Below, piece after piece: positions 53,167-64,000 of a stretch of 64,000 nucleotides of DNA. The notes beneath the pieces were generated by a model. It was not told the DNA's origin, did no database searches, and worked only from the letters and a program-made list of their open reading frames with translations. This DNA is from Mya arenaria (Eukaryota > Mollusca > Bivalvia > Myida > Myidae): positions 31,112,262 to 31,176,261 of the forward strand of contig NC_069138.1 of NCBI RefSeq assembly GCF_026914265.1. The letters are read 5' to 3'. Position 1 is the first letter of the stretch. Every line of letters starts with the position of its first letter. The position numbers and the translations under genes are program-made.

Positions 53167-55159
53167 ATTATGTACAAAACATGTTACCCCGTGGACAGAT
53201 CATCTTTAACCCACAGGGCCATTGTAACTTTGAACAATCATTGTAAAGTACATACAAGGAAGGAAAGGAAGTAGTTTGGAAAAATTAAGAATTATTTTCT
53301 CCGTCCTAATTTGTATGCATTAGATAACTCAATAAATGCAGCTTTTGTCCATTCTTGTATTGTCCTCTGTCACTGTCCTGAACGCTCCCTATCTCAATAG
53401 ATGCAAAAGGCTGTAGGTTCATGATTCTCCTGGTCCAATATGTCATACCGAAAGAAGATGTTGAATGTAGAATCAAAAAGCTTTCTTTTCAGGCACTCCA
53501 AATTGAATAGTACTGTAACATTTGAAGTGCCAAGAATTTGATTGATTCCTAGTCAACAGGTATCAGGTGTTGCAGTACATTTGGCAAATACTTTTCACCC
53601 GTCCTTGTAAATCTAAAAAAGCTTTCATTTTGCAAAAGTAGTTCATACAAATATATTCAGGTTGCTAAATCAGAGTTTGAATAATTCTGTAAACTAGATG
53701 TGCCATAATTGCAGCAATTTGAACTCCAACTCATAATGTCAATTAAGCTGGTTAAGCAATACTGCAGTTCCTTGGTGTGGGGATTGCTTTATTTACTTGA
53801 ATAAACAAACAGTTCTTGCGTTGGAAAGTACAATGTATTAACATGCATTTTTCGTGCCCTGACTCCATCCAAGCCTTAAATCTTAGATCAACATGTACTT
53901 GGGGCTATGTGTAATATCAATGAGAACTATAAATTATGTTCAATTTAGTGCCACTTATGATATTTCATTCCACATACAAAAAACTAACATGTTCTTTAAA
54001 GCCAATACCCTATGTTATGATAAAACCATTGCCAAGTTGGTAATTTGAAAAGACAAGAAATTATATCTGGTCAGGGTTTGACATAGTCTTTCTAGACAGC
54101 TGGACTTGTTTTGCAGTTACTTTGAAAATCTTCAAAAGCTAAACTGAACAAGACTGGAGCAAAAAAACTCACAATACCAAAAGTGGTTTTAAAGACTTAC
54201 GAGATCATTCTCACATCACCTATATTATTAGTTCTTATCTTCAAACTTAAGTCAACATAATAATTAATGTTTAACAAATATATTGCAATGAATAAAACAT
54301 ATTGCAATAAGTGCCAATAACATAGCAATCAAGTATGATCACTATAGGCCTAAACATGAGATTTCAACAGTTTCCTGATAAACAATAAATAATTTTACAT
54401 AACAATTTTCACATTATTTACACAAGCTGAAAAACTGGTCTCTTTTGGAATACTAGTACTTCACATATTTCATGGCTTTCATCATTCAAACTAACATTTT
54501 GCTTGTTATTTCAATATTCAATGATTTTGTAAACATTCATAAATGATGGTTAAAATGAACATTCATGCTAATAATGCCTACCAAAAGTACCTGACTGACA
54601 ATCAGTATCCAATTTTGGCAGGGCTTATTGGTGGTTCATTGAAATCAACCTTGACCTCCCACAATCTGCACTGGTCAACAGAAGTTAATGAATTGTTTCA
54701 ATTGTTCTTATTTTCATAAACTTAGAAAACAACTGCAGTGAATAAAATTTATTTCTCATCACAGAGAGAATGTTTAGAAAAATGAACGAAGCCAAGTTAC
54801 ATCTAGTAAGATATCAAATCCTACAAATGTATTCATCATTTTATATAACCGTATTTAGTAATTGTTAAATTTTTGAAAGTCTAAAAAGTTTAATTTTTTT
54901 GTATATCAAAGAACATTTGTGTGTATAATTTTGATGATATTTTGTGATTCATTTAATTTCATTCTTGTTTCATTTAGTGTTCAATCCCAAGCTTTGACTT
55001 GTTCTCATTTAAGTGCAAGAAAAGTCAGTTAATTGTGATCTGAATAAATTCATTATAATGTAAGGTCACATAAAGGATATATTGTGCTTTTTAAAAATAA
55101 CATTTTTTCATCTGTTTAAAATTATGTCAAATGCAATGCATTGAAATTTTATTATGAGT
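53167..55159. other. Long non-coding stretch
   Basis: AT-rich, no supported exon or repeat. Confidence 0.5.
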
Positions 55160-55163
55160 TTAA

Positions 55164-55507
55164 AGCTGCACTCTCACACATTGAACGTTTTGACAACTTT
55201 TTCATTTTTTGTCTTGGAACGAGCCAATTTTTGTGAAAATCCATGGAAACCATTTATATACCAAAAGTTGCTGACCAAAATTTTGATGGCAGATTTTTGT
55301 ATTAAAGTTAAAAAAAAATGATGTTTTAAGCATTACTCTTAAACTGTTAGTAACGGTTTAAGCCATAAAACATTAATTTTCGAAAGGAAATATGACAAAC
55401 TACGAGCTGATTGTTTGATATTATCATTGTTTGAAGATGTTAACGCAAAATTTGCTCTTTCCAAGACAAAAAAGTTGTAAAAATGGTAAATCTGTGAGAG
55501 TGCAGCT
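55164..55507. mobile_element. MITE C, copy 4
   Basis: AGCTGCACTCTCACACATTG ... AATCTGTGAGAGTGCAGCT with TTAA at 55160-55163 and 55508-55511. Confidence 0.87.
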
Positions 55508-55696
55508 TTAAACTATGACAGGAATAATTCAAGGGAATGATTTTTTGTGATTTCTAGCATTAAAATTGTCTGAATCGCATGCAAATTTTTCAAATTATGT
55601 AAGGTATTCTCACATTAGTCGCACTTTTTTAACTTTGTGCTGTCTTCTTTTTGTTTGTCTAAATTAATACAGCATTGGCTTCACTTGTTGTTTATG

Positions 55697-56163
55697 AAAG
55701 GGACTGTACACCAGATTGGAACCAAAAAAGTTTGTTTGTTTTTTCCTGTTACGAATCTATGGACACTTGTTTTAATAAAATAGTTTACTCTTTGATATCG
55801 TTATTGTAAATAAAATACCAAAATGAAAAAAAAAATGCAGTCAAGTGTCGTATCTACTATGCTATGAAGACTTATTTTACTGGGTGGTCAGATGTATACC
55901 TAACACGCTAATATCATGTAATAACATCAACGGTAGATCACGCATAAGGAATGAATTCTACTCGGTAGACATACCTAGTAATCTTTTTTTAATGGAAAAA
56001 CACGAAATAACTGCTATTAATAAATCATTTGTAAACTATGGGGATCATCAGTTAGTAACTTTCAATGCATTAATTGTACACATCGATACCAAGTTAACGT
56101 CAATTTTCTACAATTTTCTTTAATTTTTTGCTTTTTCATCATTAACTGAGTACAGCCCCTTTA
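55697..56163. mobile_element. ~467 bp MITE with AAAGGG.CTGTAC ends
   Basis: Left AAAGGGACTGTACACCAG, right (reversed) AAAGGGGCTGTACTCAGT. No coding capacity; the 92-codon open frame inside (55845-56123) has no domain. Confidence 0.7.
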
Positions 56164-56487
56164 AACTGTACCTTATAATGTCTGTGACTCAAATATTTAA
56201 TAGTTATGGTATACAACAAGATTTGTTTTAATTATCCAGGTTTCAAACTGCATTGTGTACATGCGATTGGAAAGGTAATCTTGAAAGCTCACTTAGTATA
56301 ATTTTAACAAATAACATTCGCCCTGCATGGTACTCATATTTGGATGATACATAAAGATTTGCACAGTCATTTATGTATACTTGCATTAATTGATACAGGA
56401 TACCTTTTTCAAATCATTGATTTAGATTGCAAAGTATAACTTATATAAATAAATATATATTCTTAACTTTATCTGAATACACAAGCT
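56164..56487. other. Non-coding stretch
   Basis: No supported gene. Confidence 0.5.
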
Positions 56488-56784
56488 AATGCATCAGTCA
56501 ATTGTAACCATGCCTCCCCCCCGGTCCCGGAATAGCGGGGACTTTTACTTTCGGTCCAGCCAACACCAGCTAAAATCCCCGCCCTATGGAGATAATCTGA
56601 TGGTAAAGTCCCCACCAAATGCCCCCGAACCCAAGGGACATTAGGTTAAGCCCCATCCACACTGTATTTTCCGGGAAGACCCGGCACTGCGGGGCCACCT
56701 GAAAGGTAACACATGGCCCATTTCGCCGGCTATCCCCGGTATACCCCCGGATGTAAGAGCCGTATTTACAATTGACTACATAAT
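56488..56784. mobile_element. MITE B, copy with decayed right end
   Basis: GCATCAGTCAATTGTAACCA left end, GC-rich body (TTTCGGTCCAGCCAACACC, GCGGGGCCACCTGAAAGG) and right end TTTACAATTGACTACATAAT. Confidence 0.83.
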
Positions 56785-57235
56785 GATCCATAGTGATCCA
56801 ATCTCATGCCAAGATGATTTCTGGTCTGACATCCGAGGTTAGTTACTCTTAAGCATACAAAAGCCTGGACAGCATTTTAGAAAGACTGTGAGGTTAAATC
56901 TTCATTACTTCACTATTCCACAACATTGGGTGATAAGGGAACTTTATTGAATATTTTGATTTTAATTTTGTTCCCTAAACGTTACAAGTCAACTGATTAA
57001 TTAATACAAATTCAATTCTATCTCCACATATTCGGCACCACTGCATTGTATAATAAAACTCAAAAGTTACACTTGTAAATTATTTAACGAAATACCTTTC
57101 CCTCAAATATTTCACATTAATCTATCAACAACAATGCATCACCATACTGTATCTCTGACTGATTTTTGATTTTCATTCTTGGCTAGAAAACAAAAAGTGA
57201 GCACAAAGCGTCTTCAGAATAAGAAATTGTAAAGT
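56785..57235. other. Non-coding stretch between MITE B copies
   Basis: No supported gene. Confidence 0.5.
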
Positions 57236-57652
57236 ATGCACCAGTCAATTGTAACCATACCCCCCCCCCCCAAGGGAATAGCAGGTACTTTGACTTTCGG
57301 TCCAGCCAATCCCTGGTAAAATCCCTGTCCTGGGAGAACGAACTGGTGGTAAAATCCCGTGAATAACGTCCCCGCACCCCGGGGATCTAAGGTAAGAGCA
57401 ATTCCCTGATATATCTTGAGGGTAGACAAAACCATCGCAATCACCCGGCTTTGCGAGGACACTAGTTCTGGCTTCCATAACTTTAATGTTGATATTTATT
57501 TTTTGATGCTCACAACACGTCCAAGAAGGTAATATATAATGTGTTCGCTGAAGTTCTTTTATATAATAGCTACGAGGACACCTGAAAGGTAAAACACCTT
57601 TTCCCCAGTATATCCCCGAGGGGGCCGTGGTAACAATTGACTGGTGCATTAT
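57236..57652. mobile_element. MITE B, complete copy
   Basis: Inverted ends ATGCACCAGTCAATTGTAAC and GTAACAATTGACTGGTGCAT, followed inward by C-rich (left) and GGGGGCCG (right) tracts. The body includes TTCGGTCCAGCCAATCCC. TA is present at both borders, a possible TA duplication. Confidence 0.87.
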
Positions 57653-59460
57653 AAGAGAGAAATCAAAATTGAGCATGCAAGATTGTTTTATCAATGGCGA
57701 TGGCTTGTCACCATATCATTGAACAAAATGTATATAAAGTAATTATGTACTTACACTGAGAGTGGCTCCAAGACTTTTCTATGCAAATAGGTAAACAATC
57801 ATCTTATTCACAGATGCTGTGCACATATTCATACATTTGGCCTCATTTAGAATGAAACTTCATAAATAAGTATGCGCATATTTGATATGTTTTTATCTCC
57901 ATTTTTGCGAAATTGAAATTACATGATTTTTTCAAACTTGTATTGCTTGAAAATAAACGTGTCAAATTAAAAATGCTACCCACGGTAAGATGAAAATAAA
58001 TCCGTTTGATGGTGGTAATCATTCAATGTCGGCTTTATTTCCTCAATAAAACACTATGAAATTCACATCATCAGCATCCGGAAGTAGTGATAACAACATG
58101 TCTGAATCATTCGGACGCTCTGTTCAGAGTACATTTTGAGGTCAATAAGTAGACTGGTACCCTGATTTACTTTTCCTAAATATAAAGTTATACAGGTACG
58201 CGGCATATGGTTTTTAGTTAACATTAATAGTATTTGAACAATAATACCAAAAATCATGTTGTATTTAATTAAGTGCTAAGTGCCATGCGATGATTAGTTA
58301 AAAAAACTTTGTATCGAAAAGAAAATATCACGGAAACATGCAAATTATCGAAAAAAAGGAATAGGGACCGACTTTGGAATACCAACATCCTATACAAAGG
58401 ATAACAATATTTTTTTAAACCAACTTTCCTTGTTGTTTTCTACTTAGACCGTACGCTTTATTCGCTTTACGTATGAATTCACAAGACATTTCGATTGCGC
58501 GACGGGCACCGCGGTTAGCTGATACTGGTTTCATTTCGGATAAATGAGAAAGGGGTACCAGTCTATCAATACAGAGCTTTGAACGGAAAAATTTCGATGC
58601 CTACTTTTCCAATATGTTCATATTCTTATTGCATATAATCTGACCGCATGCAAGAACATTCATGTAGTTAACCCGATTAACTCACTCGCTACGTATGAAT
58701 TTCTTGTGCTTCATTAAAAGAACATACAGTTAGCTTGAATTGTTAGGAGAACTATTTTTATTGGATGTTTTCATTGTAATCAGTTCTGGTACTACTTTGA
58801 TTATTCAAATACGCTAACTGCAATCCAATCAAAATACAGCGTATGAATACATTACGTCAGTGAACCCCCAGATGCGGCTTGAGAATTCAGGTATCGTGTT
58901 TATGGCTATGACAGTAGGCCACAAGTGCCCTAGTCCAATAATACACTTTAGGGTTCATTTTAAGCTTGAAACCACAGAAAAGATGTACACAAAATAAAAT
59001 TAGGTCGTTGGATACATTTATGTTAAGCCTATATTTTGCATCCGGTTCTTGGTTATATATGAGAGGCCTGTTGTAAGTTTTTCGGTATCGGAAGTAGAGG
59101 ATTACCTTATATGGAAAATGCTTAAAATAGCACATGACGTATTGCAAAGGTTACGATCTACGCACACTTCTGGAGAAATGACCCGGAAACTGATGCTTTC
59201 TGTCACGGAAAGCTCACGAGAGAGATTCGATTCGAATTTCTTGAGATTGAAACTGAGATTTAAGCTTGCTTAGATATCATGCTGACCAAACTTTAAATCA
59301 AAATACTACTCGCGCCTTTTTTTTGAATATAATTGTGACTGAATTAAGTTCCTAGAATTATTTATCGCGTTTTCGCTTGTATTGTGAATCGTCATTTGAT
59401 TTCGCGACTTTATTTTAAAAAAACCCAGCAGTATTTGTCTATATTTTCTTTTCTGTCGAG
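57653..59460. other. Non-coding stretch upstream of the SGNH gene
   Basis: No supported exon. A 5' exon or promoter of the downstream gene could be here but nothing distinctive is visible. Confidence 0.45.
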
Positions 59461-59611
59461 ATGCACATCCAGGTCGAGGAGCGTGTGTTTTCTTCCATTG
59501 CAGATTCAAGTGGATGTCTTGGTAGTGCGCTTGTGGCAGGTGATTCCAACGTACATCGTATCCAAGCAGCGATTCCAAATTGGTCCACTATTCGATGCCT
59601 CCCAGTATCAG
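59461..59611 (+). CDS. SGNH gene exon 1 (block I, GDSN)
   Basis: ATG to donor TCAG|GTACAC, leaves in phase 1. Holds SALVAGDSNVHRIQAAI with the predicted nucleophile Ser29. If the AG at 59502-59503 is an acceptor, the exon begins at 59504 in the same frame. Confidence 0.75.
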
Positions 59612-62600
59612 GTACACACATTTTTAAAAGGCAAATGGATGTTATTTAAATGATTATGGCGAACTATTTTGCTTCAATATTGCATAAAGATGTTAGTGAA
59701 TGTATTATGACCCAAATAATCTGCCACAATATTCAACTTATAGTCTCCTTCAGTTTTGCAGACGACATATTTCATCAACCCGAAGACCTTAGCCTTATAG
59801 TATCCAATTTGCCCTGATATATTTGATGGTTATTACTGTAAACACTATGTTATGCACCAGTAAATTGTAACCACCCCCCCCCCCCCCCCAGGTCCGGGGG
59901 AATACCAGGGATAGCCGGTGAAAAGGGCCATGTTTCTACTTTCCAGGTGGCCCCACAGGGCCGGGTGACTGCGGTGTTTTTGTCATAGCGCCAAATTAAG
60001 CCGAGATTGGGCTTCATGTAGAGTCTCTGAGGTGCGAGGGCATTTGGCCGGGGTTTAACCATCAGTTCGTTCCCGCAGGGCAGGGATTTTACCCGGGGTT
60101 GGCTGGACCGAAAGTCAAAGTCCCGGCTATTCCCCTGACCCTGGGGGCCAAGGTTACAATATTGACTGGTGAATTAGCGTAGCACTATTATCTCAAGGGT
60201 ATTCTGTGAGGAAAAGCGTGTCCATGCAGTGTTGGCTTTCAACCCAGAACTGCTCGAACCAACTGAGCTTTCCGGACATGAAGGATTTCGTATCCAAACA
60301 CTCTCTAATTTTCCCCATATTTACATTTAAGGGTGATTCTGGCACTCGGTTCTTTCTTTTCTGACACCAATAAAGACATCCGTGGAGGTAGTAAAGTACC
60401 CAGTGTGGTGGCTGGACACATGAATACCAGAACAATAGCACAGCCCTCTAACCAATTGGCTAGCTGGGCAGCTGGTTTTTACACATGTATGCACACACAC
60501 GCATATACACACGCTTCATGCCTTCCACCAATAACCTTTTAGGCTGATCCAGAGATTCTTGCATTTTACTTTTGATATATCAGTATATAAGTAGTCCTGC
60601 GAGAAAGAGTGCATCCTGTGTGTGGCTTGAACCCATGATTTGATTGCACTAGCATGGCATTCCAGTGATTAATTTTGTGCAAAGGCTTCTCAAGGCTGTT
60701 TCACTGGACCATAAATTTTATTTTTCCCAAATTTTTTTGTCCAATTTCATATTTGCAAATTATGTTGATTTATACAAATTGCAGTGAATTTTATAAAAAA
60801 AATCTTGACATGAGAAACTTGTTCACAGCATAATGTTTGCATAAAGAAGTGATAACATGTCTATTTACCATTACCCACACACTGTTTACTCCACTCCGCC
60901 ATTTATTTTGTAGCTTGTTCTTGCTCACACATTTTACACTCCTTGGCCCCAATTAACCTATAAGCTGATTCTGGCATTTTTACCTTTTATTGACACAAGT
61001 AAGGAAAACAATTTGGAGGAAATATTGTTTGTTTGAATAATAGCCTTCTTTTGGACTCAAACCCATGGCGGCAGGAACATTAGCACAGTTCTCTAACCTA
61101 TTGAGCTGGGCTGGTGGTTCTTACCCACACAAGGTACAGATACATGTAGGCCAATATATTGCTAGAAGTAAAAATGTCATATATTGCCTTGTTTCTCAGC
61201 CATTTCATCTAAAGGTCCCTGTTAGCTCAAAGTACTTGTTAAAGTGATTGGTGTATACAAAATGTTTTTCTTAAGTTTCTAGTTAAAGACCTTCTTTCTT
61301 TTCACTTTTCCTGTTTAAACATCCCACATATCAGTCAAGCTAAACTGAATAAATTTTTACGTATATGGACAAACAAGAACTCCACACGACCACTTTTTAA
61401 ACAGTGTATTATGTGAAAAGAAAAGGAAAAATGTTTTTTTATTTAATACCAATTAAATTCCATGCGCCAATCATATCACAAGATATGGTACTGCATATTC
61501 CATTCCATATTAATTATTGAATCAAATGTTTCTTGATTGATTTGAACCATCCAATACCAAAATAATATTATTAATACATCAGTCAATTGTAACCACGCCC
61601 CCCCCCCCCCCAAGAAATGGTCCTTACCGGGGTTAGGGTTAGCAGTTTGTCCCCACAGGGCTGGGGTTAAACCCGGGATTTGCTGGACCGAGAGTCAAAG
61701 TCACCGGTATTCTGGACCCGGGGGGGGGGGGTCGTGGTTAAAGAAAACATAAAAACAAAAGCTACCATTGTTCAGTTTACCTCAATTGTAGGAGCCAAGT
61801 TTGTGAATGACAAGAAGGGATTTGTGGCAGTTCTGCAGCTTTCATTGAAGAAGGAGTTTTACCCATGTGTCTATATTCATCTTGGCTCCAATGATGTTCA
61901 AGCCAGAGAGGATGTGTTTTATAGGTACACATTAAATATGTTTGATTCTATTACGTACGAAGCAGTCTTTTCAATAAGCTTCGTCAAGGTACCAGTTTTT
62001 AAAAACTCCCTTTGGCGTACTCTATTTCAATGACACACATTTTGTCTACTAAGTAACAAAACAATTTATGAAATTTTATTTAATCTCCTTTTCCTCAAGT
62101 TTTAATGTTATGAAATATGCCTGATTCAAGAAAGTTATGACAAAGTGTTATTACGACTTTATAATGCTTTATTTGAAGAAGTCACTACTTGTTTGCCTTG
62201 GCTTTATTAATAGTCTAATAATGTATGTTTATTTCAAAGGAGAGTCACTGAGGTATGTGATAGTATCCACGAGACGAGTCCGGAAACTGAGATTGTTTTA
62301 TGTTCTATTCTGCCACGAAAAAAGAATGACAGACGAGTATCTTCAACATTAGCGAGAGTCTTCAACAGATGGATCCAGAATGCTAACACCATGCTAATGG
62401 ACATTTCAGAGGCCATCCCATACATCAGATTCCTTGGATATGGAGCTCAGGTATAAATCAACAAAATAAGTTTATGCAATACAGAAATAAAAGTTGTAGA
62501 TATTTGGCAAATTTAAGATGATCCTTATTTATATAGACAGGTAGAAATATGTAACTGTAATGCATTTTTATGCCTTTGTGGATATGGGTTGTCATAATGA

Positions 62601-63952
62601 TATTGTTTATTTCATTGGTATACATATATCATTATTATAAGTCACGTGACCTGCCCATGTTAATTTCTCATATTCCCATCATGGGCAATTTCGTACTGTC
62701 ACACACTGACAGTATCGTTTTGACCGGTTGACATGATACTGTCACATAGCACGCACGTCTTAAAATAGGCATTTTTTGGTTTCCCAAGTCTGAGGTGGTA
62801 AGCGCTTATTAAAATGTATTGTGAATCTGGTTACAACCGTGTTTGCCTTATTTCTAAACAACATTTGCAACAAAATGACAGCTAAAGTAAACAAACAATA
62901 ATTACAGAATAAATTGATTAAACTTGAAAGTTGTGTTATTGTAAAAATCTTATATATCATGTATATAAATGTAACTGTGTTCGGTATAATAAAATAAATA
63001 TTGCATGGCTTCCAGTGTGACAGTACATATTGTCAACATTCGGGTAAATACTGTTACCCTCGGCTTCTCCTCGGTAACAGTATTTCCCTCATGTTAACAA
63101 TATGTACTGTCACACTGGAAGGCATGCAATATTTATATAATATTCACCAACTTTTTCAAAAACAGTATATGAGCAATATCATTATTTTTGTTTCTGTATC
63201 TCCGTTAACAAGATAGTATATTGAAGATAGCAAAGATGAAGACTTAATATTCCAATGATTGAAAAGTTTGTTAAACCATGCATTCTGTTTTTATATACAA
63301 TTAAGGAATGTGCTGATGTGTTGGGTCGTGATGGACTTCATCTGAGTCGTGTTGGTGGTAGACATTGTAGTCAGGTGATTGAGGAGGATGTGTATTCCTG
63401 GAGTGAAATAGCCTATCAGCAGGATGTACATTGGAATGAAGACATACGCCAACCACATTCAGCAGAGATTGATGCATCAAGCTTTGACCAGTGGTATTTG
63501 TTTCAAATATATTACAATTCAGCTGAGTTAATTAGTTTTTTGCCTGTGTAAAATATCCGAATATTGTCATTACCTCAGTGTTGTTTAAGGGTATAAGATG
63601 AACATGTCGTGTTGATGAATTAACATGAAATATTTTACAATGATAAGAATTATATTAAATGTTGGCATTGTTCGATACTGTCTCACTTAATTGCTTGTTG
63701 TATGATGCAAGGTTAAGTATGACTCTTGTTCGGTTTGTAATATGTTAGTCAGTTAAAAGAAGGATGTCCATTTAATTATAGTTCATATGGTGTTCCTAAC
63801 TCCCTACGTCTGAGATATTAAAAACAATATTTTCCTGGTGCCTTATTTTTAGCTCTGACTATTTTCAAAGCCTGGCAGCTGCTGTTGAACCAGTCAGTGA
63901 CCAGAATGTCCAGGCCAGCAAGCAGCCTCTGTACTCGGAAATAGTCCGTTTG
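59461..63952 (+). CDS. SGNH/GDSL hydrolase-like protein, five exons, 3' end outside window
   Basis: Exons 59461-59611, 61792-61924, 62240-62450, 63306-63493 and 63853-63952 join with matching phases (1, 2, 0, 2, 0) and AG/GT borders, 261 codons in all. They give the SGNH hydrolase blocks in order: VAGDSNVHR (block I, Ser nucleophile), YIHLGSNDV (block III, Asn), IVLCSILPR (a strand usual in this fold), and LGRDGLHLSRVGG (block V, Asp and His). The catalytic set is complete. Such folds act as esterases or deacetylases; the substrate cannot be told. No signal peptide is visible from the ATG at 59461. That ATG is tentative: TTTTCTTCCATTGCAG at 59488-59503 looks like an acceptor, so the first exon might instead be internal. 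The continuation ends at ...YSEIVRL with a donor, so more exons follow. Confidence 0.78.
59851..60175. mobile_element. MITE B, intronic copy in the SGNH gene
   Basis: TATGCACCAGTAAATTGTAACC at the left, GGTTACAATATTGACTGGTG at the right. C14-15 tract at 59874-59890. Lies in intron 1. Confidence 0.85.
60176..61572. other. Rest of SGNH intron 1
   Basis: No supported exon. Two stretches (60420-60480 and 61060-61130) read similarly (GCACAG.CCTCTAACC..TTG..AGCTGGG) and may be copies of one dispersed repeat. Confidence 0.45.
61573..61740. mobile_element. MITE B, shortened copy in the SGNH gene
   Basis: ACATCAGTCAATTGTAACCACG with a C14-like tract, body GGCTGGGGTTAAACCCGGGAT and GGACCGAGAGTCAAAGTC, and right part GGGGGGGTCGTGGTTA lacking the last bases of the inverted end. 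Confidence 0.82.
61792..61924 (+). CDS. SGNH gene exon 2 (block III, GSND)
   Basis: Acceptor CTCAATTGTAG, donor TATAG|GTACAC. Begins with the two bases that complete the codon from exon 1 and ends with two bases. Encodes GAKFVNDKKGFVAVLQL and CVYIHLGSNDVQAREDV. Starts about 50 bp after a MITE B copy. Confidence 0.85.
62240..62450 (+). CDS. SGNH gene exon 3
   Basis: Acceptor ATTTCAAAG, donor CTCAG|GTATAA; one base plus 70 codons. Encodes RVTEVCDSIHETSPETEIV, LCSILPRKKND, and RVFNRWIQNANTMLMD, typical helix and strand order of the fold. Confidence 0.85.
62996..63134. repeat. Long inverted repeat (~62 bp arms) in SGNH intron 3
   Basis: Left arm TTGCATGGCTTCCAGTGTGA CAGTACATATTG to CTGTTACC at about 63058. 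Right arm from GGTAACAGTATTT (63073) to CATGCAATATTT. About four mismatches and one bulge; the loop is about 14 bases (CTCGGCTTCTCCTC). A related shorter palindrome (TGACAGTATC ... GATACTGTCA) lies at 62704-62747. Confidence 0.9.
63306..63493 (+). CDS. SGNH gene exon 4 (block V, DxxH)
   Basis: Acceptor ATATACAATTAAG, donor CAGTG|GTATTT; 62 codons plus two bases. Encodes ECADVLGRDGLHLSRVGGRH with the catalytic Asp and His (codons at 63330 and 63339), then an acidic post-domain segment. Confidence 0.85.
63853..63952 (+). CDS. SGNH gene exon 5
   Basis: Acceptor TTATTTTTAG, donor TTG|GTAATA; one base plus 33 codons. Encodes SDYFQSLAAAVEPVSDQ and SKQPLYSEIVRL, outside the hydrolase domain. The gene goes on beyond the window. 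Confidence 0.78.
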
Positions 63953-64000
63953 GTAATACAACACTTGCTCTAAATGGATGTCATTTGCTAGATGAATAGT

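Noticed and set aside
55845..56123. 92-codon frame as a possible exon
   Set aside because: Lies inside a MITE with AAAGGG ends and has no domain.
57214..57694. Overlapping minus-strand open frames of 64-149 codons
   Set aside because: They lie in a GC-rich MITE B copy; similar frames occur in other copies with no conservation of protein sequence.
59049..59273. 74-codon frame as the first SGNH exon
   Set aside because: No recognisable sequence and no suitable donor found to join the exon at 59461.
34675..59460. More CNH-gene exons upstream on the minus strand
   Set aside because: Scanned by eye for CNH-like segments with fitting phase (an exon ending with one spare base) and none was convincing.

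Overview
This is a 64 kb piece of an AT-rich animal nuclear genome. The intron-bearing genes, the density of decayed LINEs and MITEs, and several repeat families that I recognise as typical of clams and mussels (for example the GACCTTGACCTTTGACC repeat at 50.6-51.2 kb and the palindromic GCTGCACTCTCACAG MITE) point to a marine or freshwater bivalve, most likely a heterodont. That assignment is an inference. There are no bacterial features, no CRISPR array and no operons. No complete rRNA or tRNA gene was seen.

Layout. (1) 1-8515: an almost complete BEL/Pao LTR retrotransposon with near-identical LTRs (2 differences over the 445 bp that can be compared). It has gag, protease, RT, RNase H and integrase domains in one reading direction, broken by three frame changes. 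A separate 343-residue C2H2 zinc-finger ORF sits between pol and the 3' LTR. (2) 8.8-17.2 kb: a LINE graveyard of at least five non-LTR fragments in both orientations, one nested inside another. (3) 17.7-20.2 kb: four diverged copies of a roughly 550 bp unit. (4) 20.5-31.1 kb: mostly non-coding, with an RT fragment at 21.4-22.1 kb, several MITEs, and a tRNA-derived SINE (26945-27327, 9 bp target-site duplication) whose A-box region has grown into a 12 bp minisatellite. (5) 31514-34674, minus strand: the last four recognisable exons of a host gene with a CNH domain, probably GARNL3-like. (6) 35-58 kb: minisatellites, MITEs, bivalve dispersed repeats, and a LINE interrupted by a 1.3 kb minisatellite; no convincing host exon. 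(7) 59461-63952, plus strand: five phase-compatible exons of an SGNH/GDSL-hydrolase-like gene that runs off the right edge.

The most unusual signal is in the CNH-domain gene. Two of its introns carry minisatellites that start exactly at splice sites. The 36 bp array repeats the 5' splice donor 8 more times. The 24 bp array repeats the 3' acceptor 10 more times, and a single 20 nt unit in it separates acceptors that keep the C-terminal PDZ-ligand-like tail (DSTV) from those that would replace it.

The genes in the window do not form a shared pathway. The host genes are the CNH gene (minus) and the SGNH gene (plus); everything else is mobile-element or tandem-repeat DNA. Protein family names rest on motif recognition by eye and no database search was run.
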